DNA of 64,000 bases from Ceratodon purpureus (Eukaryota > Streptophyta > Bryopsida > Pseudoditrichales > Ditrichaceae). Where the stretch lies: positions 15,714,892-15,778,891 of the forward strand of contig CM026424.1 in assembly GCA_014871385.1 (NCBI GenBank). Reading direction: 5' to 3'. Shown piece after piece: positions 1 to 11,548 of this stretch. The translations under genes were made by a program, and so were the position numbers. Numbering within the stretch: position 1 is the stretch's first letter; each line of letters starts with the position of its first letter. The notes below the pieces were generated by a model. That model was given only the letters and a program-made list of their open reading frames with translations. It made no database searches and was not told the origin of the DNA.

Positions 1-150
1 GGCGTAGGCTCTGCTGAAATGATTCTGTCCCTTCGCGAAAGTTTTTGCTTCGAGACGACTTCATTACCGAGGTCTTGAGCATGCATGCATCATTCTTACT
101 TTGACCACTCACGAATGCATCGTTCTCCAATCTGACGCATTCCGGAACAG

Positions 151-3035
151 TCATCGCACAGGGGATCAATGCGGGGGACCTCAAGAAGCTTCAGGATGCG
201 GGGATATACACCTGTAATGGTCTGATGATGAACACCAAGAAGGTATCTCTCCAATCTGAACTCCTAGGTAATATGTATGCATCACTGTGTTCCGATTTGT
301 GCTCAGTGTTGATCCCGTGATCATCTTGTGGACAACACTTGGCGATAATCGAGTGAAGTTCCGTGCAGTTTGTTTTCATGCTCACAGTTTCTGCTCGTTC
401 TAAGACCTTAAGCTATGCACGTTGCACAGGCGTTGTCCAATATCAAGGGCTTGTCAGACGCCAAAGTGGACAAGATTTGTGAGGCCGCAGAAAGAATTGT
501 GGTGAGCCTCACCGCGACCTTCGCTTCTCGTACTCCTCTCAGCTAGATCTGTGCAGCCAATCACCTGAGAGCACATTCCACTGCTTGAAATGCCTCTTGT
601 GGAACTATCCTGCACGTGTTCTCAAGGCAGGTCTCTAACCACCACTAACTCCATGTCCAGCATATTGGATTCTGCACAGGAAGCGACCTCCTGAACAAGG
701 TACTCCTCCAGCCTTCACACTTATCAATCTCAATGTAGAAATGCTGCATAGCTCATTGCTGACTTGGAGACTCTGATGTCATGTGATGGACCCGTCTAAC
801 CTTGGCTGGTAACTTGCAGCGGAAGGCAGTCGTACGGATCACCACCGGAAGCCAGGCTCTGGATATGCTTCTTGGAGGTTCATCCTTTACACCGAAAGCA
901 TTGTAGTCGTTATTGGTTTATGCGAATCCATATCGGGAGTGCTGTAGCGACAATCTTGATTGCAGGCTTGGGGGATTCTGTAGATATCGAGCATGTAAAG
1001 TTTGAAGTATGAGCCGCACATGACGCCTCACAATCTGAGATGTGTGTTTCTTTGGTTAGGTGGCGTGGAGTCGATGGCTATCACCGAAGTATTCGGCGAG
1101 TTTAGGTTCGTCGTATGGGAGGATTCATCTGTTTGCATTTTGTTTGGAGCTGTGGTTATCCAGATGGAACCAGGGCTTAGTGGAATGACGTTTTTCTTTC
1201 TACAGAACCGGAAAGACGCAGATTGCCCATACACTCTGCGTTTCAACACAGCTGCCATTCAGCTTGGGAGGAGGAAACGGGAAGGTGGCATACATCGACA
1301 CAGAAGGGACATTGTACGTACTAGATTGCTGTTCCCTGTATAGCGCCATTAGGTAGTCAAGTTCTCGGTGGTGGTTTCGTTGACATTGTTAAATGTTGCG
1401 TGCGCTTCTGAAGAAGCAGCAGCTGTTTTGGAATCTAATATCCTGTCAACTGAAACAGCCGCCCAGACCGGCTTGCTCCCATTGCGGAGCGATTTGGACT
1501 TGACTATAACGCCGTTCTTGACAATGTGAGTAGCCGGCCAAGCCGAGTTGCCTGTCAGAAGAGCTGAAGCTTCTCCAATTCCTCTATTGAGGAATGCGGA
1601 ATTCTGTTCCATAAACTGATGTAGTATCTTCGGCTGGTGTGTGGCGGTGGTGGCAGATTGTGTACGCGCGTGCATACACTCACGAGCATCAGTACAATCT
1701 GATAACTGGATTGGCCTGCAGAATGGTGGAAGAGCCTTTCAGATTGGTGGTAATGATGCTCAATAGACCCGATGTGCTGGCATGCATGCTTTGCAAGTTC
1801 ATCTTGAACTATGTACACTGCTGTAGTTCAATTCTCTTCGATGTATCACTTCCGTGTTTCCATGAGTAGCTAGCTCATGGTGGATTTCAAATGTTCAAGT
1901 GAATACATTTGAAGCGCTTGTTAGTGCGATAGTCGTGAAGTTAATTTATTCTTAAGGTGAAACAGATTGTGGATTCAATCATGGCCCTTTTCCGAGTGGA
2001 CTTCACAGGACGAGGAGAACTAGCTGATCGGCAGGTGATACCAGCAACTTGGCTATGAGTGTGCAGAAAGTCCATTAATTTGGTTTAATTCGTTACGAAG
2101 TGTTTGTCTAAGTTCTGAGCAACTGTAGGGATTAAGATAGCTGGAATGTTACCCGTGCACACCTAGGATCAAGTCATGAAGTCAGTTTGGAGTTCCGAGC
2201 AGCTGGAAGAATCCAAGTGTTGTTTGGCTCATAAAGTGAGTGGAAAGCCTGACTTTATGAAGTGGATGTTTCTCCTGTGTGTTACAGCAAAAGCTAGCCC
2301 AAATGCTTTCAAAGCTGATTAAGATCGCTGAGGAGTTCAATGTTGCTGTCTTCATGACAAATCACGGTAGATGCTCATGTCATCTCCGTTCTCTGAGACC
2401 TCTTTGTTTGAGTATTTTTTGTTCACCTGGTTGCAATTCGTGTCACCAAATGCCTAGTACGGGGGAGAGTTGAGGCTTGAACAGCTAGATGATTGGGCGT
2501 GTTTGTGAAGAGCAAACTCTTATGTTTTGTATGTTCGAGCGGACTGCTCTTTGAGATTTGGATTTGTTGAATTCACTAAACGCCGCCCTCGTGTGTCTGA
2601 TGTGCAGTGATAGCCGATCCTGGAGGCGGGACATTTGTTGCGGACCCAAAGAAACCCGCCGGTGGTCACGTCATCGCCCATGCTTCGACAGTCCGGCTGA
2701 TGCTGAGGAAGGGGAAGGCTGAACAGCGAATCTGCAAGGTGCACGATGCGCCCAATCTTCCCGATGACGAAGCTATATCCTCACAATCATGAATGTGTGT
2801 TTCAGACTTTCCATGCCAAATGTCCCATGTGTCACATTTAGGTTAGAGTGGAAATTGTCGGACCTTGTTTACTTGCAAGTGGCCATATCCACATAGTTGG
2901 ATCTTTCAGCGTCTTGTTTCCTTCCGAATCTTCGAATCCATCATGTGCGATCATTGTTCCTAGCTTGGTGAGGCCCTTGACTCGCCACACTCCTTTCAGA
3001 TCACTCGTGGAGGTATTGCAGATATCAAGGACTGA
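151..3035 (+). CDS. DMC1: Meiotic recombinase DMC1, copy A (5' end outside window)
   Basis: This is the RecA/RAD51-family recombinase that forms filaments on single-stranded DNA and drives strand exchange between homologues in meiosis. Visible exons are 151-242, 430-501, 661-699, 820-877, 1060-1105, 1206-1313, 1459-1525, 1657-1746, 1966-2034, 2288-2366, 2608-2774 and 2991-3035; joined they keep one frame for 309 residues to a TGA. Recognisable parts are the helix-hairpin-helix segment ([20 protein letters not shown]), Walker A (GEFRTGKTQ), Walker B (LIVDS) and the plant-type DMC1 C-terminus ([13 protein letters not shown]). The first two exons lie upstream of the window. Two oddities are that loop L2 reads TNHVIADPGG where family members have TNQ, and that the last intron (2775-2990) has AT-AC ends. 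The frame is fully open, so the gene looks functional. Confidence 0.95.
2775..2990 (+). other. Probable U12-type AT-AC intron, DMC1 copy A last intron
   Basis: No GT donor fits the frame here. The donor reads ATATCCTC, one base from the U12 AT-AC consensus ATATCCTT. The 3' end has CCCTTGAC with its branch-point-like A at 2980, ten bases before the terminal AC. Joining 2774 to 2991 gives ...[12 protein letters not shown], which matches the known DMC1 C-terminus without gap or insertion. The same donor and branch site are kept in copy B. Confidence 0.75.
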
Positions 3036-4811
3036 TGAGGGCTGCTGCAGAACTCACGTCGAGGGACATCAACGTCTGCAGTTCATGAGAGTCATACATT
3101 CGCATATGTCTGACACAATTTTTTGAAAGAGCTCAACGCTCATAGATGTAAACCATAGGAATAGTTCCCAGTAGTCGTACATTTCACCTTGCCAGCGTTT
3201 ATGCAGGTGGTATAATTGCTGGTAGTTGAATGGGAAGTCTGATGGACAACGAGGAAGAAGAGCCTCGCAGGAACTCTATTTCAGATTTTACGACAGTAGT
3301 ATTTGCAAAGCAGCTTTGCAATACTGTTGTGAAAGGATAGCGTAGAACTCAAGCCGTTCAGCACGCTTCAGCTTGTGAGGCTTGCGAAGGGCGCGCCCGG
3401 CCCACTTTGTAAGTAGTGCAGAGACTAGGTACATTATGGGAATGCTGTCGTCCGCGCGCTCTGTAGTGTAAGCATACAAGAGCAGACTATTGACTAAATT
3501 CAATCAAGGAGATTGCAGGTTTATTCTTCTGGATTGCCTCTTTTCATCTTGAATCTGCAGAGTGGGTGCCACACACTGTTCTAGTTAATTTGTTGTGCCG
3601 AAGGTTTGTAACTAGCAAATTGGCCGTTGCTACACCCCGTGGTAACGCCCAGTCCACATTCTTCTTCCTCACAATATGAAACGCCAGGAAACCTCTACTT
3701 TCGAAACATCATGCCAACGAGTGAGTGCAGTGAGGTAGTGAGGCCACAGATGTGTTGCGAAGAACAGTGTTGACAACCTCGCCGGGAACAGCATTGCGAA
3801 CAGCTCTGAGAACACGGCAGGTAAGCTGGGTCCAAGAGTTGAGAGGTTGAGAGAGCCGAACATTGCTCTCTGTTTCTCCAACATCTCGGCAACGATACCG
3901 GATAGTTTTATCATCTTCTATGCGTCGTGTTCAGGTTTGCAGTGCCTCTAAGATTTTGCTATGAGTGGCCCTCGAATTCACCTCCTATCGGTGGCTCATT
4001 TTCTGGTTTTCGTCCACGGTTGGCTTCTGTGAAGTCTAATCATCTGGTGCTTGCTCCCACTGGTTCCGAGGCGCTCCGTTCCATCGCTCTGGCTCGGTGG
4101 CTGCAGATTCGGAGCACTGTGAGTATTTGGAGTTATCACTGCAAGTTTTGTGGCGGTCTGGTGGTGGGGTTCAATCCAGGGTTTTATTAGGGTTGCGAGC
4201 TCTGAGTCGGGAACAGGAGCTCGTTTCGAGTGATTGATAAGGATTTTCAGATAAGATTTCGTTCGGTGTGTTTGGTGTGCTGAATTTTGCTCCGGGAGTT
4301 GGTTAATCGTGGTGGCAGTTACTTTCGCGATAGTTTAGGTCACTACCGGTGCACTTATATCGTTGTAGCACTGCTGTACCGAGAGTTGAAGCCGCTGATT
4401 TCGTGGGCTGTTGTTGGTGTCCAATTGAGGATTTCAGATTCTGGGCTTTAAGATTAGCAGGGCTGCAGTTACACGAAAGGAATTCGTCTCTTCGGAGTAG
4501 GTTATAGTATTTTGATTTGTATACATGGCGCTCACAGTGTTTCGGGGATGTTGGTGGTTTAATCAGATGGTGCATCCAATTTGATGAGGATGGGGTGGGA
4601 AGAGGGCAGTCCTGGCCGCAGTCGATTGCGGCATTCAAGCAGCAGGTTTGTACCTATTTTGATCACACAGCATTGCGACTGCATTAAAATTTGTTGTGTT
4701 AGTCGTTCTGCATTATCACTTCAGTTGCATGTATTAATTGACGACATTTTGTCGCTAATCCTATGGCGTTATTCAACTAACGTTTAAACAATCTGAAGTT
4801 TGACACGGTCG
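3036..4811. other. Intergenic: 3' flank of DMC1-A and 5' region of next gene
   Basis: The part up to about 3935 is mirrored at 12474-13299 and holds no convincing coding sequence. Short open frames here are not preserved between the two arms. From about 3936 to 4811 the sequence is unique and GC-richer, and it probably carries untranslated leader of the GIY-YIG gene that starts near 4812. Confidence 0.6.
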
Positions 4812-6414
4812 ATGTGTGTTTGGGTTCCAGATCGATTTTCTGCTGTTTGGCGACACAAAGTTTTCAATTTCCACACACCCTTTGTGTGGATGGGGAGATT
4901 TAGTCCTATCTTGAAGTTGACGTGTCACGGGGCCATGATCTCGACGCAATCGTATTTGCGACCGTCACAAGGGGCCTCTTGTTATCAGTTGAGGGCAATG
5001 TTTTCAGCCGAATGGTCTCGCAGTTTATCTCTAATTCGGACTGATTGTAGCCCGAAAACTGTCAATTATCTAGGTGGTTCCAGTGGGGAAGCACCGGTGC
5101 ATTGTTTGTCAGTTGACAGTCGGCACCTGAAGTCTTGCAGAGAGTGGTTGGGAAGGAAGGTAGGTCAACCGAGGTGTGGGGTGTCCAGTGCGGCAGGAGT
5201 TAGAGTAGGTGGAAGTGGTAAACCGCAATTGGGAGCTGCACCAAAAATCAAATTTGAAGAACTTGGTCGCTATGGCATAGTTGAAGCTGATTATGCTGAT
5301 GTGATGACCTCGCCACAGAGGCCTCACAGTGCTGACAAGCATGAGGAGGGTTCATCAAACACAGTCTCAAATGGTATGGCTGAGGACGAGTTTGATCGGA
5401 AGCGCACGAGAAATCCAGAGGAGATACAGGCCACAGAATGCAGTGAGAATGATAAAGTTGAAGGCAACGATTGGTGTACATACCTGATACTGTCAGCTGA
5501 TAAGCGAAAGACTTATTTGGGCGTTACAGCAAATTTTACTAGGAGGTACATTCCTTTCTTTCTTCCAGTCAGAAATATTGTTGTATTTGGAGCTGATATT
5601 GCTTCATTGAAAGCACATTAGTATCAGAGTTATGCGTGATTTAGGAGGGACATTATCTTCGTTGAATAGGTGTAGCAAATTGCTGCGCAGAAGTGATATG
5701 AATGATTGATGTGTCGCTCCGAATGTCTCATGTTTACCTATTCTGAAGCCCGTATCTGGAACTTGCATAACTGATGATACCCCGCTCGATTCGATTGTTT
5801 TGAAATCACACTATCGTGTCAGGTTTTATGTATCAAGGGTTACTGGGTTTGCATCTAGGTCATCCTAAGATCCATTTGATTTGCAGGCTGAGGCAGCACA
5901 ATGGAGAGCTCGTCGGTGGTGCAAAAGCTGCTCGTGCAGGTCGACCTTGGAGTTTGGTGTGCACTGTCAGAGGTTTTGCCACCCGAAGCGAAGGTATCGT
6001 TCGTCTTTGCCATGTGATGGTCTTGCAGAGAATTGAAATCTTAGATGACTTGTCGTCCTCATCGACGAATATGTCGTTCTCTAGCGTTTTTGGAATTGAC
6101 TTTAGTGCGAAAGCTCTGGCAGGCTTTTCGCAAAGCTATCAAGGTAAGGTGAGAGCAGGGCAACTGAAAAGTCTTGTTATCTGTACTACGAGATCTATAG
6201 TCACTCACAACGTTCGACATAAATTGCAGCTTGCCAGTTTGAGTGGAAATTGAGAAAATTATCGGAAGGACACTTAAAAGTTGATGAAACGCTATCCGAG
6301 GAGGTTCCGTCACATTATCAGGGCTCACAGGTAATACTGCGAAGATGGGCAGCCTTTAAGAAAGTCCATGAGGCAACGGATGATTGGAAGCATGTGCGAG
6401 TCGAGTGGCACTGA
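4812..6414 (+). CDS. GIY-YIG endonuclease-domain protein (SLX1/UvrC-N type)
   Basis: Exons 4812-5545, 5887-5993 and 6230-6414 join in frame to 341 residues. The C-terminal third is a GIY-YIG nuclease fold: the first strand reads TYLILSADKRKTYLGVT (the GIY...YIG positions are TYL...YLG), then RRLRQHNGE with the catalytic-type Arg, GGAKAARAGRPW, and ACQFEWKLRK with the metal-binding-type Glu. This arrangement resembles plant single-domain GIY-YIG proteins of the SLX1/At5g43210 type, which cut branched or damaged DNA or are organellar; the substrate is not known here. The N-terminal 200 residues are poorly conserved and basic, so an organelle-targeting peptide is possible. The start is uncertain: 4812 is the first ATG after an in-frame stop, and the ATG near 4936 begins a better transit-peptide-like stretch. 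It converges with the CbbY-like gene. Confidence 0.8.
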
Positions 6415-8056
6415 TACAACGTTTACAGTGGGACAATTCGTGAGATAGAGTTCAAGATCCCCTGTACATGCAGAAGCTGAAGGGACGCAAGGTTGAGGAT
6501 TATTGCGAATACAGCAGTGGGTGTCACGATGGGAGGATGGCTTGGGGAATGACTTCTGTGAGCTGTACAAAGATGGAAAGGAGATCTCCACTAAGTAGGA
6601 AATAGAGCGTCAGGCTCTCATTCAGAGAACGTCCTTGTACTGAGGACGAGGGTAATGACTTTCACAAATTGTTAGGTTTTTATCTTATCTTCATTCTAGG
6701 TTTAGTGGACATTATGGATAGGAATCAACCTGAAAGTGTAATTCTTGAACTCAAAGTGGTAGAATACTAGATGCACTTATTTATGTTTTATATTGGTTCA
6801 AACCGTAAGAGTTTTGAGGGTGGGGTGCTTAATATGGAGCTTACAATTCTTCTAATTTTGCTCTAAGTTTTACAACAATTTTGCAATGATCTGGAACAAA
6901 TGCATATGTATTGGAGTAAGATCAAGTGAGTGGAGTTGAACTTTAGCCTTGTATTGCTTTTTTAGGAGGACATTTTTTTATTTTTTATTTTTTATTTTTT
7001 GAAACAAGAGGGTGAAACCTCATCGTATTAACAGAGGAACCACAACACCGCAACCTTTAGGAGGACATTTGACTTACACTCAAATTGTCTCCAAAAGGTG
7101 ACATCCAACATTTCAAGAAATAGACACGGATTGGACTTATTCATTGTCTTAAATTTGTTAAAGTCTCATCTTTAATTTCAGCTTATCTATTAAACATCTT
7201 AAAAATAAATTCATGCATATTTCCCTTCAATTAGGAAGAAAGCAAAGACATTTACAGTGGATTGCAATGAATTGTTCTATTCATAGGATCAGTTGTAAAT
7301 TGCAAAATAATTTGATTAACCTAATTCAGTTACTTCCAAGTGTGCTTGCAACTTAGAGCATGTTTTAAGTCAATAATTGATGTAATACCAAATACTAAAA
7401 GAAAGTTGCATGTTTGATGTCACTAATTATATGTTTAATGTCACAAGGTACTTGCTTAGAGTATACCGATTTTTTGTAGATCAAACTACGACCTAACTTT
7501 ATTGTTACTATTCAAAAATCTATTTTAATTTTTTTTACATGTTTTAGTAACTATGCCATGTCATGGCTCCATGAAGGCAAGATAAATAGGAAATATTAGA
7601 AGAATATATATCTTGGAAGTAGAACTCTAAAAAACTACAACCTTCAACATGATAAATGTCACCAAAAATCTAATTTCAACAAACTAAGTAACTTTATGAG
7701 CACATTTTTATTGTAATAAAGAACAAAATAAAGACATTCATAAATTCTAGAATTAAAGTAACACATGATTCCTATTTAGATATATCTTTGCACTTCACTT
7801 ATTGAAATCAGCACATATCTGACTTGCATAAATTCAAGAAGGATTAGTATGGCTGATGAATATGTTGTGACTATCTGAATGATACAAATTCATGCTTGCT
7901 TGAATCAAGGTATTGGACTAATGTTCAGGAAGTTCAAATCCCCTGAAATTTTGTGAAACTAACAGTCAAGAATTAATGAACAATGGATAAAAAGTGAAGA
8001 TTTGATTTCTGTCGACTATATTCTACACGCACTATATATTGGTACACTAGGGAATA
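6415..8056. other. Intergenic AT-rich DNA between convergent genes
   Basis: No coding sequence is supported. The stretch contains the 3' flanks of the two convergent genes, an 80-bp retroposed fragment at 6976-7055, and otherwise simple AT-rich DNA with no repeat structure I could detect. Confidence 0.6.
6976..7055 (-). mobile_element. 5'-truncated non-LTR retroelement or SINE end with target-site duplication
   Basis: A 15-bp direct repeat, TTTAGGAGGACATTT, lies at 6961-6975 and 7056-7070. Read on the minus strand, the enclosed 80 bp runs from a short unique part to CTCTTGTTTC followed by a tail of repeated AAAAAAT units. A tail of short A-rich units plus a target duplication of this length is what target-primed reverse transcription of a LINE or SINE leaves. 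Too little body remains to name the family. Confidence 0.65.
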
Positions 8057-11000
8057 TCAAAGAGTAGCAGGTGTAACGTCAAGGAGCACCAAAAGGTCGT
8101 CCAACCTGCACGATACAACGAAACTTAGATCCTTTACCCACTTTCAGACAAAAAACAAGGTGAGTTTACAAATAATTCTATTATATAATCCTGGCACGAT
8201 TGTTCTTGTCGGCTATAACAAATTGAAGAGCCACGGAAGTACGGTGGTGATTACCTGACTTTTCCCAAGTTAGGGTATACAGCCTTGGCAGCACTAAAAT
8301 CCTGCACACCAATTCCCAGAATTGCTTAGCACTACACGTCATTCATCATAGTATACATGGAATTACTACCATAAGATTCAATGTAAATTATCGGCAGAGT
8401 CATCTTGAAATCCTGGAGCTCGTCTTCTGTTTCTGTAAATCAAGCAACACAAGTCCACGAAGATTGCAAAAAGAAAACATGGGCTTGAAGATACCTGATT
8501 ACTTGTAGAGGATGTATAGGAGATGATACAAGGCATGCCAGCTCCTGATGCAGCCTATCAAAGTACATTGATTCAAACTTTTCAATAAAAACTTTAAAGC
8601 AGATATAGTTTCTCAACTCCACTAACCAGGATTTGAAACTTGACAACAAGGCACATCAAAAACAGCAGAAGCAGTGATACATGAGTCTTGAATATTCATT
8701 CAGTCAGATAGCATGAGTTCTACAGGTGAAGTCAGGCCGGCCGAAATACCTTCAAGCCGATAATACTATCTTCGACCACCAGGCAGTTTTCAGGTGCCAC
8801 GCCTAATGCCTGCCAATTTTAAAAACTTTTGAGAGTTGTAGGACTCCTCAAAATCTACAAAACGGGTATATATGAAGCTCATGTAGTCCTCAGATTCATA
8901 CTTCATGAGCATTGCAATGACAAACCTTGTCACGACCTAAACGAAAGGATGGATCATACCAAGCAAATGTGAAGTCCAATCATGCGAATGTCTCGTTCTC
9001 ACCTGAGATGCCTTGATGTATATCGTTGGATCAGGCTTCTTCTTGTCCACATCGTCACCTACACATCCACCAGGCACAAAAAGACACCGCACATTCAGCA
9101 GGACCAAAGTAACGTTCCTTACCTCTTCTGTGGTGCAACGCATTGTCAAGGCTACAAAGAGTCCCAAATTACGACTTTATATGCTCATCGAAAAAGGGTA
9201 AAGATTAAGATAAAAGTAGCATAGCTATTTCATACCGGCTAAGAAACAGTCCAAGCCTTCGAATCTCTCCTGCACAGGTCACAAAACATTGCACTCAGTG
9301 TACGCGTCTCCTCACTTACATGCCAGCTTGTTATCTGTCATGGTATCAACGTTACATACTTTGCACATCGAGTAGTTCTAATTGACTAATAATATACGGC
9401 AAGGATGTAGTTGGTTATCAAGTCAGTGATGCTGATTCAAATATACGTTACATGGACCAACAGAATGTAACAAGTGGTGCGATGCTAAGCTTAGAACTAC
9501 ATACCGGTATTCAAACTAAACACGATGATAAGTTCAGTTCAAGACTAATCCTCAAATGCACTTGAAATTGTTCAATTACATCCGGAACTATTCAGGTAGT
9601 CAACTTCCTATTTCATATTTTCTGTAACCGAGTACGTTGCACGTCATAAACCTATTCACAAAATAGATTGGTCTGAGTACCTTGCCGAGGAGACTGGAAA
9701 GAGTGAAAATGACTGAGCTTTTCGTCGCAGCTGAGCATACAGCCAACTTAAGTCCCTATTTTCCAGTATGCGTTGTAAGAGATCAGTACGTATAAGATTC
9801 AAAAGATTTAATCACTTTGCAATCCTGACATGCTCAAGAAACAGAAGTGCAAAGCTCAACTTAGCAAACACGTTCCATGAACAAAATCACTCCCATGGAG
9901 AAAAGGACATCAATTCTCAAACGGGATCATCAAAGAAGCGGCCTGCAAATCTGTTCACTGCACCTTTTCCCGCGCTGCATCAATAAGCTCTACAACTCCT
10001 GGTCTTGGGTCCACCTGCAGTGCATCAAGAACGGCTCCACAGTTAATGAATAGAGAAAAACAACATACGCACTCATTCCTGGAAAAGGCAATCAGGTGAT
10101 TCGCCTCTTCACCCAGAAGACAGAGAACAGATAAACAGTAAGACAGGTTGAAGTAACTTACATGTCCAGAGCCTATGAAATTCTTGTAGTTCTCTGTTTT
10201 CCAGTCCTACACATAAACAGTCACCAACCACAACCATCTGAAGTTGATTTTCCAAGCCTGACAGGAACTACACTACCTCTATGAATCTGTACGCCATTGA
10301 AAATGGAATTCTCTTCGAAGAAATGACGGCAACCAAAGTAAACATTAGCAAATCAAGGTTGGGTCCAGGGCAATTATGAAAGCCTGCAGCACTGAAGCTT
10401 GAGCTAGTGCTCTATCTCAATATAAAAATAGGAAGGAGGCCATCCCTTTAATGATATGTACCTGGATAGTATCAATTAAAGTTGCTTGCTCCTCCTCGTT
10501 AGTCGGGGCGTTTGGCAAAATGGTTGAAGTTGGCCACCCATGTTCGCCGAAATACCTGCAATGCATATAATTTGTTACTTCAACTCACTCACTAGAAGAA
10601 TCAGCACAGAGTCAGCAAAAAAAATCCATACACCGATGTGTAACAATAGTACTTGATTGTACCCGAAAGATAAAATCTAGAGAAAAGCATTGAGTTCCAA
10701 TTCTACAGAGTTTGGATGAAGTAGCTTGAAGAATTGATCCTACAATTTGCAAACACCTTCTCTGCCAATACTTACTTGCTGGATAATGTGATTCAATCCT
10801 TTTAACTAGAAAAACTCACTCAAATGTTCCCCCAATTTCATTATCTTTCTCTCTCACTGCATTTATCGACCGAGTTCTACCAATTTCACGATACTAAAAT
10901 GATCATCGAATTGTTCAAAAACACAAACATGAATAGTTGTCCATTAATTGAAACTGGCAATAACTTCATGAAATTGGTGCAACATTGCAGCGAGTTCACC

Positions 11001-11548
11001 TTCCCAACGGAGTATCAGTACCATTTCCTCTGAAATATAAAATCCAATAAGGCCTCAATTGGATAAAATTCCACACAAAAAGTGCAACAAACTTCAGAGA
11101 GCTCAGGGGAAGAAACGAGAACCCACCAACGCATTTTAGGCTTGCCACCACCAATCATATTCTGGAGCTCATCATAAAACTCCGGGGTCCACACCAGGGG
11201 CTCCGGGGCCGACGCAGGGCTGCGCACCTGAAACTCCTTGAACGCTGCATTGTACGCCTGTCGATGCAAATCCTCGGACTCCAGAATCACTCCGTCGCAG
11301 TCAAACACAAGCGCTTCCAGAGCCGCCCGACACCCCAACGAACCGCGCCTGGTCTCTCCAGCTCTCCGAATCCCGAGACTCGAAATTCTAGTCCCAGAGA
11401 AGCAATTCCGAAGCGAAATTCGAGGTGTGAGACCTGGTTGGAGAGAGCGCGCTGAGGCGCAGATGGAGGCGGTGGCGGCAGCGGGCGAGGACGAGGCGAG
11501 CGCCGAGCGCGGGTGCAGGAACACGGGGGACGCGACCGCCATCGCCAT
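8057..11548 (-). CDS. Plastid CbbY-like HAD sugar-phosphatase
   Basis: Eleven exons (11127-11548, 10462-10555, 10162-10206, 9964-10014, 9681-9755, 9236-9269, 9003-9058, 8750-8809, 8495-8554, 8255-8301, 8057-8105) join to 330 residues. Residues 1 to about 75 form a Ser/Arg/Ala-rich plastid transit peptide. The HAD core follows: motif I FDCDGVILES with D83 and D85, the KPKMRWYF cap region, motif II VCSAATKSS, motif III Lys in KKKPDP, and motif IV VVEDS. The order and wording match plant CbbY-like proteins such as Arabidopsis At3g48420, which removes the inhibitory by-product xylulose-1,5-bisphosphate in the chloroplast stroma and so protects Rubisco. Nothing is missing. An apparent tiny exon near 8930 was not needed, since 9003 joins 8809 directly in frame. 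Confidence 0.92.

Larger units (their letters stand above)
1..3935. repeat. Left arm of inverted duplication 1 (DMC1 arm A)
   Basis: This segment reappears reverse-complemented at about 12474-16522. Position 1 corresponds to about 16522, so the arm continues off the left edge of the window. Exons match closely, introns and 3' flank match with many substitutions and small indels, and the match stops near 3935 after the 3' flank of DMC1. The arm is clearly older than the second inverted duplication in this window. Confidence 0.9.

Noticed and set aside
958-1000. Extra DMC1 exon after GATTGCAG
   Set aside because: The downstream GTGGCGTGGAGTCG exon completes LLGGGVES exactly; the extra piece would insert residues not found in the family.
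2775-2800. DMC1 exon 13 reading through to the nearby stop as the true C-terminus
   Set aside because: The conserved [13 protein letters not shown] end exists downstream in both copies, and only splicing with AT-AC ends restores it in frame.
8928-8938. An 11-bp mini-exon in the CbbY-like gene
   Set aside because: It would shift the frame; joining 9003 directly to 8809 gives the expected family sequence KASQALGVAPENC.
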